From Xaviernesmea oryzae (GTDB lineage: Bacteria; Pseudomonadota; Alphaproteobacteria; Rhizobiales; Rhizobiaceae): 64,000 nucleotides of DNA. Positions 1-8,913 of this stretch are shown piece after piece; positions within the stretch are counted from its first letter, which is position 1; every line of letters begins with the position of its first letter. The notes under the pieces are model-generated. The model was not told the DNA's origin, did no database searches, and saw only the letters and a list, made by a program, of their open reading frames with translations. The stretch spans positions 124,001-188,000 of the forward strand of contig NZ_FXAF01000011.1 of the NCBI RefSeq assembly GCF_900177415.1, written 5' to 3'. Both the position numbers and the translations under genes were made by a program.

Positions 1-436
1 GGCATTCATAGGTCACTTCGAGCAGACGTTCGGCAGCGCGCTTGATCTGGCCGACGGGGTACATGCGGCTCGAATCCCCATGCCAGCCATCGAGGATGTA
101 GGTCACGTCGATATTGACGATATCGCCTTCGCGAAGCGGCTTGTCGTCCGGAATGCCGTGGCACACGACATGGTTGATCGAGGTGCAGGTGGATTTCGTA
201 TAGCCGCGATAGTTGAGCGTCGCAGGCAGCGCGCCGTGATCCATGCCGAATTCGAAGACGAAGCGGTCGATGGCATTGGTCGTAATGCCGGGCTTCACGA
301 TCGCCGCCAGCTCGTCGAGGCAGCGTGCCGTGAGCAGGCTGGCCTTGCGCATGCCTGCAAAGTCTTCCTGAGTGTAGAGCCGGATCGCGCCCGTATTCTT
401 CGCAGGGGCGGAAACCGCCTCGATATAGTTGACCAT
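1..436 (-). CDS. map: Methionine aminopeptidase type I, C-terminal part cut by window edge
   Basis: Removes the initiator methionine from nascent cytoplasmic proteins using a dinuclear metal centre. The reverse strand from the ATG at 434-436 reads MVNYIEAVSAPAKN and stays open to base 1, so about 145 of the usual roughly 275 residues are present. The segment NIDVTYILDGWHGDSS carries the two metal-ligand aspartates typical of MetAP; the later His and Glu ligands lie outside the window. It follows sfsA by 25 bases and phaC lies further upstream, so the three probably form one minus-strand transcription unit. The overlapping frame at 6-452 is an out-of-frame shadow. The family is clear; only the truncation limits the entry. 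Confidence 0.93.
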   Translation of the reverse strand, partial: MVNYIEAVSAPAKNTGAIRLYTQEDFAGMRKASLLTARCLDELAAIVKPGITTNAIDRFVFEFGMDHGALPATLNYRGYTKSTCTSINHVVCHGIPDDKPLREGDIVNIDVTYILDGWHGDSSRMYPVGQIKRAAERLLEVTYEC

Positions 437-461
437 GGTTCTTCTCTCGCAATTCCTCCGT

Positions 462-1181
462 TCATAAAGCAGGCAGCCCCGGTTCGTCCATCGTAACTAG
501 CCCCGAAGGGGCGATTTCCTCCGGCGAAACGCGGCAGCGGACGGCATAGGCCTCGACGCCGCGGGTTTTCGCACGCTCGAAGGCGAGCGCATAAAGCGGA
601 TCGAGATCGGCGCAGATCCTGAAATGCGAGCAGTCGTGCCGCTGGATGAGATAGATCGTCACCGCCCGGTGACCGGCTTCTACCATGTCTCCGAGTTCTT
701 CCAGATGCTTGGCGCCGCGCTTCGTGACCGTATCGGGAAACTCGGCCAATCCGGCTTCGCGCATGAAATGCACGTTCTTCACTTCCACATAGGCATCAGG
801 CAGACCTCTGCCCGAAAGCAGAAAGTCGATGCGGGAATTGCGGCCGTAGCGCTGCTCGCGCAGGATGGTGTCGTAGCCGGTGAGGCTCGGGATCAATCCG
901 GCGCGGATCGCTTCCTCTGCAAGCCGGTTCGGCAGGCCGGTATTGATCCCGACCATCTCGCCGTCCACCTCGATCATCTCGAACATGTGCCGGTATTTGC
1001 GGGTCGGGCTATCGTGCAGAGACACCCATATCCTCGAGCCGGGGGCGGTCAGCCCGCGCATCGAGCCGGTATTGGGGCACGAGCCGGTGAAGGGTGTGCC
1101 GTCAGCCGCGACCGCGTCGAACAGGAAGCGCTTGTAGCGCTGCAAAAGGGTTGCGGGAACGAGCGGCGGATCGAAACGCAT
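462..1181 (-). CDS. sfsA: SfsA family protein (sugar fermentation stimulation protein homologue)
   Basis: The 239-residue product is close to the usual SfsA length of about 235. SfsA proteins have a restriction-endonuclease-like fold and bind or cut nucleic acid; the role in sugar fermentation is inferred only from E. coli overexpression. Recognisable family segments are CPNTGSMRG near residue 35 and YVEVKNVHF near residue 130, where the Asp-Glu-Val-Lys type active site is expected. The open frame extends to 1232, but the ATG at 1181 starts the conserved MRFDPPL sequence and leaves a 10-base gap after phaC, whereas the longer start would overlap phaC. map follows after 25 bases. Confidence 0.9.
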   Translation of the reverse strand: MRFDPPLVPATLLQRYKRFLFDAVAADGTPFTGSCPNTGSMRGLTAPGSRIWVSLHDSPTRKYRHMFEMIEVDGEMVGINTGLPNRLAEEAIRAGLIPSLTGYDTILREQRYGRNSRIDFLLSGRGLPDAYVEVKNVHFMREAGLAEFPDTVTKRGAKHLEELGDMVEAGHRAVTIYLIQRHDCSHFRICADLDPLYALAFERAKTRGVEAYAVRCRVSPEEIAPSGLVTMDEPGLPAL

Positions 1182-1191
1182 CGGTTGAAGT

Positions 1192-3039
1192 TCAAACGCG
1201 GGTAAGCACGTAGGTGCCGGGCGCGTCGGCAATCGCGTTCAGCGCCGAGCCGCCGGGCTTGCGGGCCGATACGCGTTCGTCGCCCTTCGCCTCGATCCAG
1301 GCATGCCAATGCGGCCACCAGGAGCCTTTGGCCTCCTCGGCTTTCTCCATCCAGTCCTCGAACTGGCCCTTGGCCTTGCCGCCGGTCCAGTACTGGTATT
1401 TCTGCTTGTCGGGCGGGTTGACGACGCCGGCGATATGGCCGGACCCGGTCAGTACGAAATCCACCGGCCCGCCGAACAGCGAAGAGCCGAGGAAGACGGA
1501 TTTCGGCGGCGCGATATGGTCCTCGCGGGTGGCGAGATTGTAGACGGGGATCTTGATGTCTTTCAGCGAGATCGTCTTGTCGCCGAGCTGCATCTCGCCC
1601 TTGCTGAGATTGTTGTTGAGATAGCAGTTGCGCAGATAATAGGCGTGGTTGGCCGCCGCCATGCGCGTCGAGTCGGAGTTCCAGTAGAGCAGGTCGAAGG
1701 GCGGCGGCTCCTGGCCCCTGAGGTAGTTATTGACCACATAGGGCCAGATGAGCTCCGAGGCGCGCAGCATGTTGAAGGCCATCGCCATCTTCGAGCCTTC
1801 GAGATAACCGGCCGCGTTCATCTGCTTTTCGATCGCCGCGATCTGCTCCTCGTCGACGAAGACCTTGAGGTCTCCGGCATGGGTGAAATCCACCTGGGTG
1901 GTGAGGAAGGTGGCGGACGCGATGCGGCGGTTCTTTTCCTTGGCGTGATAGGCGAGGGTGGCCGCAAGCAGCGTGCCGCCGACGCAGTATCCGATCGCGT
2001 TGACCTGGCTCTCGCCCGTCGCTTTTTCGATCGTCGTCAGCGCGAAGTCTATCCCCTCGCGCATGTAGGATTCCCAATCCTTTTTTGCATGCCGCTCGTC
2101 GGGATTGACCCAGGAGATGACGAAGACCGTATGGCCCTGGTCGACACACCACTTGATGAAGCTTTTCTGCGGGTTGAGGTCGAGGATGTAGAACTTGTTG
2201 ATCCACGGCGGGACGATCATCAGCGGCCGTTTGAGCACCGTCTCGGTGGAGGGCTCGTATTGGATGACCTCGCAGACCTCGCTCTGGGCGATCACCTTGC
2301 CGGGCGTCAGCGCAAGATTGCGGCCGATCGCGAACTTGGTCGCGTCGGTGTGGCGCAGCCGCAGTTCGCCGCCGCCGGCGACGATGTCCTCGGCGAGCAT
2401 CTTCATGCCCGCGACCAGATTGGCGCCGTGAGTGGCGACCGTCTCGCGATAGACTTCCGGGTTGGTGATCGCGAAATTGACGGGCGAAAGAGCCGCCGTG
2501 ATCTGCTTTACGTAGAAGGCCGCCTTGTGCCTGGTGTGTTCGTCGAGCCCTTCGGCGTCGTTGACGAGCCTCTCGGCCCAGGAGGCGGTGACGAAATAGA
2601 CCTGTTTCAGAAAAGCGAAGAACGGGTTCTTCACCCAGTCCTCGTCTGAAAAACGCTTGTCCTTCGGCGCGGTTTCCTGCTCCGGCTCCACCGGTTGGCC
2701 GGAGAACCGGCTCAGGCTGCGGGCCCAGATGCCCATATAGCTGGAGAAGAGCAGCGTCTGCGCTTCCAGCGTCCGCTTCGGATCGGAAATCCAGTATTCG
2801 GTGACCTTCGAGAGCGTCTTCACGAGATCGACCATCGGATCGGCGACCGAATCGGCGATCTCGCCGCGCTCGCGGGGGCCGATCCATTCGGAAGCCGCCT
2901 TGCCGAGATTCTCGAGCGCGCGGGCGAAGTTCATGGCGAGCGCCTGCGGGTCCCTGACCATGTAGGCCTCGACCGATGTGGGGTCGAAGCCCGGAAAACC
3001 TTCCCCGGTCTGCCCCTTGTCTTCGGTCTTGTCCGCCAC
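1192..3039 (-). CDS. phaC: Class I poly(3-hydroxyalkanoate) synthase
   Basis: Polymerises (R)-3-hydroxybutyryl-CoA into PHB on the surface of cytoplasmic granules. The protein (about 615 residues) has the N-terminal PhaC domain followed by an alpha/beta hydrolase domain with the synthase box GYCVGG, nucleophile near Cys352, and the later Asp (TREDH) and His (SGHIAG) of the triad. Start choice: the GTG at 3037-3039 gives VADKTEDKG and has GGGAG seven bases upstream. The ATG codons at 3093 and 3114 would add a basic tail and have no clear ribosome site. A phasin lies at 23.2 kb. phaA and phaB are not in the window. Confidence 0.94.
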   Translation of the reverse strand: MADKTEDKGQTGEGFPGFDPTSVEAYMVRDPQALAMNFARALENLGKAASEWIGPRERGEIADSVADPMVDLVKTLSKVTEYWISDPKRTLEAQTLLFSSYMGIWARSLSRFSGQPVEPEQETAPKDKRFSDEDWVKNPFFAFLKQVYFVTASWAERLVNDAEGLDEHTRHKAAFYVKQITAALSPVNFAITNPEVYRETVATHGANLVAGMKMLAEDIVAGGGELRLRHTDATKFAIGRNLALTPGKVIAQSEVCEVIQYEPSTETVLKRPLMIVPPWINKFYILDLNPQKSFIKWCVDQGHTVFVISWVNPDERHAKKDWESYMREGIDFALTTIEKATGESQVNAIGYCVGGTLLAATLAYHAKEKNRRIASATFLTTQVDFTHAGDLKVFVDEEQIAAIEKQMNAAGYLEGSKMAMAFNMLRASELIWPYVVNNYLRGQEPPPFDLLYWNSDSTRMAAANHAYYLRNCYLNNNLSKGEMQLGDKTISLKDIKIPVYNLATREDHIAPPKSVFLGSSLFGGPVDFVLTGSGHIAGVVNPPDKQKYQYWTGGKAKGQFEDWMEKAEEAKGSWWPHWHAWIEAKGDERVSARKPGGSALNAIADAPGTYVLTRV

Positions 3040-3171
3040 GCGCGGTCTCCCAATGAGTTGTCGGTGAACTGTCGTCTGTTTTCGTTTGTACATTGTGCCC
3101 GAAAGCGAATACAAGTGCCAGCGACCGGCGCTTTAAGGTGAATGCGCCGGCGCGGAAACTGGGTTACGGAA

Positions 3172-3573
3172 ATGGAAAAACTGAGGCATCGGATCGGCAG
3201 CTTGGCGTTTTTCACCGCTTTCGGCGCGTTGCCTCTGTTGACCGGCTGCAACAGCAGCAGCTTCGCGCTGGACGACGGCATCCCGAGCACGCCTCCGCCG
3301 GCCGTCGTCGTGCAGTCCAGGGCCGCGCCGCCGCCCGGCCCGCTGGCGATCCGCAAGACAGGCGCCTACCCGACCTTCGACCCGACGCTGACGGCCGCCG
3401 CCGAGCAGATCGAGGACCAGGATTATCAGAAGACGGAGCCGCGGCTTGCGGCACTCGCCCGCGCCAGGCAGACGGGCTCGATCTCGGAAGCCGAGTATCA
3501 GCGCCGTGTCGCCGAATACCGCAGGCTTGCCGCCGAGCACGGCAACGACGCTTTGGCCGACATCGCCAGATAA
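3172..3573 (+). CDS. Small envelope lipoprotein of unknown function
   Basis: The 133-residue product starts with a lipoprotein signal peptide: basic MEKLRHR, a hydrophobic stretch and the lipobox LLTGC, so it is predicted to be lipidated at that Cys and anchored in the envelope. The mature part begins with a Pro-rich linker, and the C-terminal half is alanine- and arginine-rich, probably helical, with a short ISEAEYQRRVAEYRR stretch like the SHOCT/short-helix regions of other lipoproteins. The ATG at 3172 is preferred over 3142 because it gives a normal n-region. The gene is divergent from phaC and 115 bases ahead of the aminotransferase. The specific function is unknown. Confidence 0.8.
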   Translation: MEKLRHRIGSLAFFTAFGALPLLTGCNSSSFALDDGIPSTPPPAVVVQSRAAPPPGPLAIRKTGAYPTFDPTLTAAAEQIEDQDYQKTEPRLAALARARQTGSISEAEYQRRVAEYRRLAAEHGNDALADIAR

Positions 3574-3688
3574 AGACGTCAAATAGCGCTTGCGTTTCGG
3601 CCCGTTTGGTCGCAAAGCACAAATCGCCTAAGATGCGCCACGAAGCAGCGCAATCACGTGTGCTTCGCATCTATTTTTCGAGGGAGCC

Positions 3689-4906
3689 ATGGAAGAGTTT
3701 CATAAAGTCCGGCGTCTGCCGCCCTACGTTTTCGAACAGGTCAACCGTTTGAAGGCGAGCGCGCGAGCGGGTGGCGCCGACATTATCGATCTCGGCATGG
3801 GCAATCCCGACCTTCCGACGCCGAAGGCGATCGTCGACAAGCTGTGCGAAGTGGTGCAGGACCCGCGCACCCACCGCTATTCGTCCTCTAAGGGCATACC
3901 GGGGCTGCGCCGCGCGCAGGCCGCCTATTATGCCCGCCGGTTCGGCGTGAAGCTCAATCCCGAGACGCAGGTCGTCGCGACCCTCGGCTCCAAGGAAGGC
4001 TTCGCCAACATGGCGCAGGCGATCACCGCGCCGGGCGACGTTATTCTCTGCCCGAACCCGACCTATCCGATTCACGCCTTCGGCTTCCTGATGGCGGGCG
4101 GCGTGATCCGCTCCATGTCCGTCGAGCCCGACGAGAGCTTCTTTCCGCCGCTCGAGCGCGCGGTGAAGCACTCGATCCCGAAGCCGCTGGCGCTGATCCT
4201 CAACTACCCGTCCAATCCGACGGCGCATGTCGCCTCTCTGGATTTCTACAAGGACGTCGTGAACTTCGCCCGCAAGCACGACATCATCGTGCTGTCGGAC
4301 CTCGCCTATTCGGAAATCTATTTCGAAGGCGATCCGCCGCCGTCCGTGCTGCAGGTGCCGGGCGCGATCGACGTCGCCGTCGAATTCACCTCCATGTCGA
4401 AGACCTTCTCCATGCCCGGCTGGCGCATGGGCTTTGCGGTCGGCAACGAACGGCTGATCTCGGCTTTGACGCGTGTGAAATCCTACCTGGATTACGGCGC
4501 CTTCACGCCGATCCAGGTGGCCGCCACCCATGCGCTGAACGGCGACGGTTCCGATATCGCGGAGGTCCGCAATATTTATAAGCGCCGCCGCGACGTCATG
4601 GTCGAGAGCTTCGGCAAGGCCGGTTTCGAGGTGCCGCCGCCGGCCGCGACCATGTTCGCCTGGGCGAAGATCCCGGAAAAGTTCCGCCACCTCGGCTCGC
4701 TCGAATTTTCCAAGCTGCTCGTCGAGAAGGCCGATGTCGCCGTGGCGCCGGGTATCGGCTTCGGGGAAATGGGCGATGACTACGTCCGTCTGGCGCTCGT
4801 CGAAAACGAGCACCGCATCCGCCAGGCGGCCCGCAGCATCAAGAAGTTCCTTTCGACGGCCGACGACACGATGCACAACGTGATCTCGCTCAACGCGCAC
4901 CGCTGA
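3689..4906 (+). CDS. Class I/II PLP-dependent aminotransferase, AlaC/LL-DAP aminotransferase-like
   Basis: The 405-residue fold-type I aminotransferase has the PLP lysine in SMSKTFSMPGWRMG (about Lys238), the Asn-Pro loop YPSNPTA and the LSDLAYSEIYF segment with the PLP-contacting Asp and Tyr. It most resembles the AlaC (YfdZ) group, which makes alanine from pyruvate with glutamate; family members are often annotated as LL-diaminopimelate aminotransferase. The gene sits 62 bases before hom, which suits a role in amino-acid synthesis and a shared transcript. A GGGAG site precedes the ATG by a few bases. The substrate cannot be fixed from sequence alone. Confidence 0.9.
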   Translation: MEEFHKVRRLPPYVFEQVNRLKASARAGGADIIDLGMGNPDLPTPKAIVDKLCEVVQDPRTHRYSSSKGIPGLRRAQAAYYARRFGVKLNPETQVVATLGSKEGFANMAQAITAPGDVILCPNPTYPIHAFGFLMAGGVIRSMSVEPDESFFPPLERAVKHSIPKPLALILNYPSNPTAHVASLDFYKDVVNFARKHDIIVLSDLAYSEIYFEGDPPPSVLQVPGAIDVAVEFTSMSKTFSMPGWRMGFAVGNERLISALTRVKSYLDYGAFTPIQVAATHALNGDGSDIAEVRNIYKRRRDVMVESFGKAGFEVPPPAATMFAWAKIPEKFRHLGSLEFSKLLVEKADVAVAPGIGFGEMGDDYVRLALVENEHRIRQAARSIKKFLSTADDTMHNVISLNAHR

Positions 4907-4968
4907 CCGGATCATATTTCGGGCGGCCCGGCCGGGCCGCCGCTTTTCAGAAGACCAGGAAGAATAGC

Positions 4969-6288
4969 ATGGCAGACGCCCTCAAAGTCGGCATTGCGGG
5001 TCTCGGCACCGTGGGTGCCTCGCTCGTCCGGATCATCCAGACCCGCGCGAACGAACTGACCGTAACCTGCGGCCGGGCGATCGAGATCACGGCGGTCACG
5101 GCACGCGACAGGAACCGCGATCGCGGCATCGACATTTCCCGCGCGACCTGGTTCGACTCGCCGGAGAAGCTGGCGGCGGAAGCCGATATCGACGTCTTCG
5201 TGGAGCTGATGGGCGGCGCCGAGGGTGCCGCTGCCGACTCCGTGCGTGCCGCGCTCACCCGCGGTCTCCATGTGGTGACCGCCAACAAGGCGCTGCTGGC
5301 CGCTTCCGGCGTCGAGCTTGCCGGGATCGCCGAGGAAAAGGGCGCGCTCCTCAATTTCGAAGCCGCGGTCGCCGGCGGCATTCCGGTCATCAAGGCGCTC
5401 CGCGAGTCCCTGACCGGCAACACGGTGTCGCGCGTCTACGGCATCATGAACGGCACCTGCAACTACATCCTCACCCGGATGGAGAAGGAAGGCCTGTCCT
5501 TCGCCGATTGCCTGAAGGAGGCGCAACGCCTCGGTTATGCCGAAGCCGATCCGGCCTTCGATATCGAGGGCAACGACACGGCCCACAAGCTCGCCATCCT
5601 GACGACGCTCGCCTTCGGCACGGAGATCGCCGCCGACGAGATCTATCTCGAAGGCATCACCAATATCTCGATCGAGGACATCCATGCGGCGGCCGATCTC
5701 GGATACCGCATCAAGCTTCTGGGCGTCGCCCAGCAGACCGACAGCGGCATCGAGCAGCGCGTGCATCCGACCATGGTGCCGCATGATTCCGTGATTGCCC
5801 AGGTCGACGGCGTCACCAATGCGGTGGCGATCGAATCCGATATTCTCGGCGAGCTCCTGATGGTCGGCCCGGGTGCCGGCGGCGATGCGACCGCGTCTGC
5901 CGTGCTTGGCGACATCGCCGACATCGCCAAGAGCCGTCCGGGCGCCCAGCGCGTACCCGTTCTCGGAACGCCGGCCGCAGCGCTTGCGCCCTACAAGCGC
6001 GCCCGCATGCAGAGCCACGAAGGCGGTTATTTCATCCGCCTGACGGTGGCCGACCGTACCGGCGTCTTCGCCAGCATCGCCGCGCGGATGGCGGAAAACG
6101 CGATCTCGCTCGAATCGATCGTACAGCGCGCCAAGCCGGACGCGGGGGACACGGCAAAGACGATCATTCTCGTCACCCATGCGACGACCGAGGATTCCGT
6201 CCGCAAGGCGGTCGATGCGATAAAGCAGGAAAGCTATCTCGTTGGCGAACCGCAGGTGATCCGCATCGAGCGGCCCAAGGCTTTCTAG
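4969..6288 (+). CDS. hom: Homoserine dehydrogenase
   Basis: NAD(P)H-dependent reduction of aspartate semialdehyde to homoserine, the branch point to threonine and methionine. The 439 residues are normal for the long form: an N-terminal Rossmann motif GIAGLGTVG (residues 8-16), the catalytic domain with NGTCNYILT and EADPAFDIEGNDTAHK, and a C-terminal ACT domain from about residue 350 (RLTVADRTGVFASIA) expected to bind threonine for feedback inhibition. It is the second gene after the aminotransferase. It is followed by a terminator hairpin that has been duplicated around a repeat element (6303-6490). Confidence 0.96.
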   Translation: MADALKVGIAGLGTVGASLVRIIQTRANELTVTCGRAIEITAVTARDRNRDRGIDISRATWFDSPEKLAAEADIDVFVELMGGAEGAAADSVRAALTRGLHVVTANKALLAASGVELAGIAEEKGALLNFEAAVAGGIPVIKALRESLTGNTVSRVYGIMNGTCNYILTRMEKEGLSFADCLKEAQRLGYAEADPAFDIEGNDTAHKLAILTTLAFGTEIAADEIYLEGITNISIEDIHAAADLGYRIKLLGVAQQTDSGIEQRVHPTMVPHDSVIAQVDGVTNAVAIESDILGELLMVGPGAGGDATASAVLGDIADIAKSRPGAQRVPVLGTPAAALAPYKRARMQSHEGGYFIRLTVADRTGVFASIAARMAENAISLESIVQRAKPDAGDTAKTIILVTHATTEDSVRKAVDAIKQESYLVGEPQVIRIERPKAF

Positions 6289-6302
6289 GTTCATCGAGAA
6301 AA

Positions 6303-6323
6303 CGGCCGGCTCCCCGCCGGCCT
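6303..6323 (+). terminator. First copy of the hom terminator hairpin, without its T-run
   Basis: A GGCCGGC/GCCGGCC stem with a TCCCC loop starts 15 bases after the hom stop. The same 21 bases recur at 6466-6486, where they are followed by TTTTT. Here the T-run is missing and replaced by the start of the repeat element, so this copy may terminate poorly. Confidence 0.6.
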
Positions 6324-6465
6324 CAGCTTGTTGACGAAGCTCCGCCACCTTTTCTTCGTCGTGCTCGGGCCTGTCCCGAGCATCTGCCTACATCGAACGT
6401 GAGCAGATCCTCGGCACAGGGCCGAGGATGACGCGAGAACTTGATGGCGGTTTGCCGGCAGCCTC
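6324..6465. repeat. RIME-like intergenic palindromic element, copy A
   Basis: About 142 bases holding two large palindromes: TGCTCGGG/CCCGAGCA at 6362-6382 and ATCCTCGGC/GCCGAGGAT at 6407-6429. A related element with the same two palindromes lies at 46697-46875. The layout matches what is described for rhizobial intergenic mosaic elements (RIME); I assign it by architecture only. It is bounded on both sides by a 21-base copy of the hom terminator hairpin. Confidence 0.75.
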
Positions 6466-6490
6466 CGGCCGGCTCCCCGCCGGCCTTTTT
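6466..6490 (+). terminator. Second copy of the hom terminator hairpin, with T-run
   Basis: The same 21 bases as 6303-6323, a GGCCGGC/GCCGGCC hairpin, here followed by TTTTT. This is a complete Rho-independent terminator for the hom transcript. Confidence 0.75.
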
Positions 6491-6613
6491 CGTTTTGGCG
6501 GTCGGAATGGCGCATTCTGGAAAAAGCCATCATGAAGATTTCGTGACTAGCCGCGCGGGATCGTCCGGCATAGACTGACCGGTGTAATCACCACAGCGAG
6601 GGGAGGCGCTTTC

Positions 6614-6832
6614 GTGATCACCATGAATACGGGGAAAAAGGCCTATCGGCTGGAACTCGGCGGAACCGCCGGCAAGTCATTGGGGCCGCGGACTTTGCAT
6701 CTGGTTCATGCGAACGATCAGGAAAACGGCGACGATTTCGAAGGACGGCGGAACTGGACGTTCATGCTCGTCCTGTTCGCATTGGCGGTGGCGGGGCTGA
6801 GCAGCTCGGCAGCCGTCTGGTCTCTTTTCTAA
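6614..6832 (+). CDS. Small single-span membrane protein, unknown function
   Basis: The 72-residue frame starts at a GTG (6614) with GGGGAGG upstream at good spacing; the ATG at 6623 is too far from that site. The N-terminal two thirds is polar and mixed-charge. A single hydrophobic segment (about residues 48-70, WTFMLVLFALAVAGLSSSA) closes the protein, suggesting a C-terminally anchored inner-membrane protein. I do not recognise the family. It stands alone between the hom terminator and recJ. The good ribosome site and the clear membrane segment argue that it is real. Confidence 0.55.
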   Translation: MITMNTGKKAYRLELGGTAGKSLGPRTLHLVHANDQENGDDFEGRRNWTFMLVLFALAVAGLSSSAAVWSLF

Positions 6833-6923
6833 CCGAACGCAAAAGCCCTGAGGATGCGGAATTTCCGGTGGGTATCCCGCAGGATGGATTCCGGTTTCGC
6901 TTCGAATCCGCTAAAAGCGGTCG

Positions 6924-8753
6924 ATGACCAGAATGATCTCCGCGCTTTCGGCGGCGGAGGCGGTTGATCCCGTCCCGCGCGCATTCCTGAATGTTGAGCG
7001 CTCCGCAGGCGATCAACGCTGGGTCTCGCGTCTCGATCAGGCGGCGCAGAACCGTGCGCTGGCGATCGCCCAGGTGCATGGCATCCCCGATCTCGTCGCC
7101 CGCGTACTGGCCGGCCGCGGCGTTTCGCTGGACGACGCGCCGGCCTTCCTCGATCCGACGATCCGCTCGCTGATGCCGGAGCCCTTCACGCTCACCGATT
7201 GCGAGAAGGCGGTGAACCGGCTGGCCGATGCCATCGCGAGGCGCGAGAAGGTGGCGATCTTCGGCGATTACGACGTCGACGGGGCGGCGTCCTCGGCCTT
7301 GCTTTGTCGCTTCCTCCGGCATTTCGGCGTCGAAGCGGAAATCTACATTCCCGACCGCATTTTCGAGGGATACGGCCCCAATCCGGCGGCCATCCGCCAG
7401 TTGATCGCCAACGGCGCCGGTCTGATCGTCACGGTCGATTGCGGTTCGACCAGCTTCGATGCGCTAGCGGCCGCCCGCGATGAAGGCCGCGACGTGGTCG
7501 TCATCGACCATCACCAGCTCGGGCACGAATTGCCGCCATGCCTGGCGCTCGTCAATCCCAATCGCGAGGACGACCTGTCCGGACAGGGTCATCTCTGTGC
7601 GGCCGGCGTGGTTTTCATGGTGCTCGTCGCGGCCACGCGTCATCTGCGCCAGACGGGCGACCCGCGCGCCAAATCGCTCGACCTGCTGGCTTGGCTCGAC
7701 CTCGTGGCGCTCGCGACCGTCTGCGATGTCGTGCCGCTCAAGGGTCTCAATCGGGCCTATGTGGTGAAGGGCTTGCTTGCCGCACGCCACATGGGCAATG
7801 CCGGCCTTGCGGCGCTCTTCCGGAAGGCGGGGCTGGGCGGGCCGGTGACGCCTTATCATTTCGGTTTCCTCATCGGCCCGCGCATCAATGCGGGCGGTCG
7901 CATCGGCGATGCGGCGCTGGGCAGCCGGCTGCTGACGCTGGATGACCCGGTCGAGGCGGAGGAGATAGCCGGCCGGCTCGACGAGCTCAATCGCGAGCGG
8001 CAGGCGATGGAAGCCGCCATGCTTGCCGAAGCGGAAGCCGAGGTGCTGGCCGAGTACGGCACGGGCGAGGGGGCTTCGGTGATCGTCACGGCCCGCGACA
8101 ACTGGCATCCCGGCATCGTCGGACTGATCGCCGCCCGGATCAAGGAGAAGTTCAAGCGGCCGGCTTTCGCGATCGCCTTCGATCCTTCCGGCAAGGGCAC
8201 CGGATCAGGCCGCTCGATCAACGGTTTCGATATGGGCCGCATGGTGCGGGCCGCCGTCGAGGCCGGCCTGCTCGTCAAGGGCGGCGGCCATGCCATGGCG
8301 GCCGGTCTGACGGTGGAGCGCGCCAATCTCGGCCGCCTGCGGGCTTTCTTCGAGGAAACGGCCGGTGAAACCGTACCGGACCTGGTCGCCAATCACGTGC
8401 TGAAGATCGACGGCGCGCTCTCCGCCTCCGGCGCGACGCTGGAGCTCTTCGATCAGCTCGAACAGGCGGGTCCCTACGGTTCCGGCCACGCCCAGCCGGT
8501 CTTCGCCATCCCCGCCCACCGGCTGAAGGATGCCCGGCTTGTCGGCACTGCGCATATCAAGGTGACGCTGGAAGCGGCCGACGGTTCGCGGCTGGACGGG
8601 ATCGCCTTCCGCGCGGCGGAAACCCCGCTTGGAAACATGCTGCTGAATTCGAGGGGCGCGCAGATCCACGCCGCCGGTTGCCTCAGCGCCGACCATTGGC
8701 AGGGAAGCAGGCGAATCCAGCTCCGCCTTCTCGATGCGGCAAAAGCGGCCTGA
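6924..8753 (+). CDS. recJ: Single-stranded-DNA-specific exonuclease RecJ
   Basis: A 5'-3' single-strand DNA exonuclease for recombination and mismatch or base-excision repair. The 609 residues contain the DHH-phosphoesterase motifs: DYDVDGAASSALL from about residue 114, the diagnostic DHH at about 195-197 (VVIDHHQLGHE), and the DHHA1 motif GSGRSINGFD with GGHAMAAG further on. A C-terminal OB-like region follows (IKVTLEAADGSRLDGIAF). All Mn2+-ligand motifs appear intact. The ATG at 6924 is followed by an in-frame ATG four codons later, so the exact start is uncertain by a few residues. Three tRNA-Glu genes on the other strand follow. Confidence 0.95.
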   Translation: MTRMISALSAAEAVDPVPRAFLNVERSAGDQRWVSRLDQAAQNRALAIAQVHGIPDLVARVLAGRGVSLDDAPAFLDPTIRSLMPEPFTLTDCEKAVNRLADAIARREKVAIFGDYDVDGAASSALLCRFLRHFGVEAEIYIPDRIFEGYGPNPAAIRQLIANGAGLIVTVDCGSTSFDALAAARDEGRDVVVIDHHQLGHELPPCLALVNPNREDDLSGQGHLCAAGVVFMVLVAATRHLRQTGDPRAKSLDLLAWLDLVALATVCDVVPLKGLNRAYVVKGLLAARHMGNAGLAALFRKAGLGGPVTPYHFGFLIGPRINAGGRIGDAALGSRLLTLDDPVEAEEIAGRLDELNRERQAMEAAMLAEAEAEVLAEYGTGEGASVIVTARDNWHPGIVGLIAARIKEKFKRPAFAIAFDPSGKGTGSGRSINGFDMGRMVRAAVEAGLLVKGGGHAMAAGLTVERANLGRLRAFFEETAGETVPDLVANHVLKIDGALSASGATLELFDQLEQAGPYGSGHAQPVFAIPAHRLKDARLVGTAHIKVTLEAADGSRLDGIAFRAAETPLGNMLLNSRGAQIHAAGCLSADHWQGSRRIQLRLLDAAKAA

Positions 8754-8781
8754 GGTCGTCGATTCCTGTTCGAGAGGGAAG

Positions 8782-8856
8782 TGGTACGCCCAACGGGACT
8801 CGAACCCGTGTTACCGCCGTGAGAGGGCGGCGTCCTGACCGCTAGACGATGGGCGC
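8782..8856 (-). tRNA. tRNA-Glu (anticodon CTC)
   Basis: The reverse strand folds into a cloverleaf with a seven-pair acceptor stem including one G-U pair, an anticodon loop CTCTCAC giving CTC, the T-arm motif GGTTCGAGTCC and an encoded CCA at 8782-8784. It reads GAG codons. It has its own putative promoter at 8875-8903. Confidence 0.95.
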
Positions 8857-8874
8857 CTGCTGCCGACGATCAGC

Positions 8875-8903
8875 ACCATACTATGAAAAACATGGAATGC
8901 CAA
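8875..8903 (-). promoter_or_regulatory. Putative sigma-70 promoter of tRNA-Glu(CTC)
   Basis: On the minus strand TTGGCA (8898-8903) and TATGGT (8875-8880) are separated by 17 bases and sit about 20 bases before the tRNA 5' end. Confidence 0.45.
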
Positions 8904-8913
8904 AAGGGATGAA

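Noticed and set aside
1303..2649. 448-codon open frame antisense to phaC
   Set aside because: Same GC artefact; rich in Arg, Asp and Gly with no domain.
4912..6348. 478-codon open frame antisense to hom
   Set aside because: Shadow of the well-supported hom gene.
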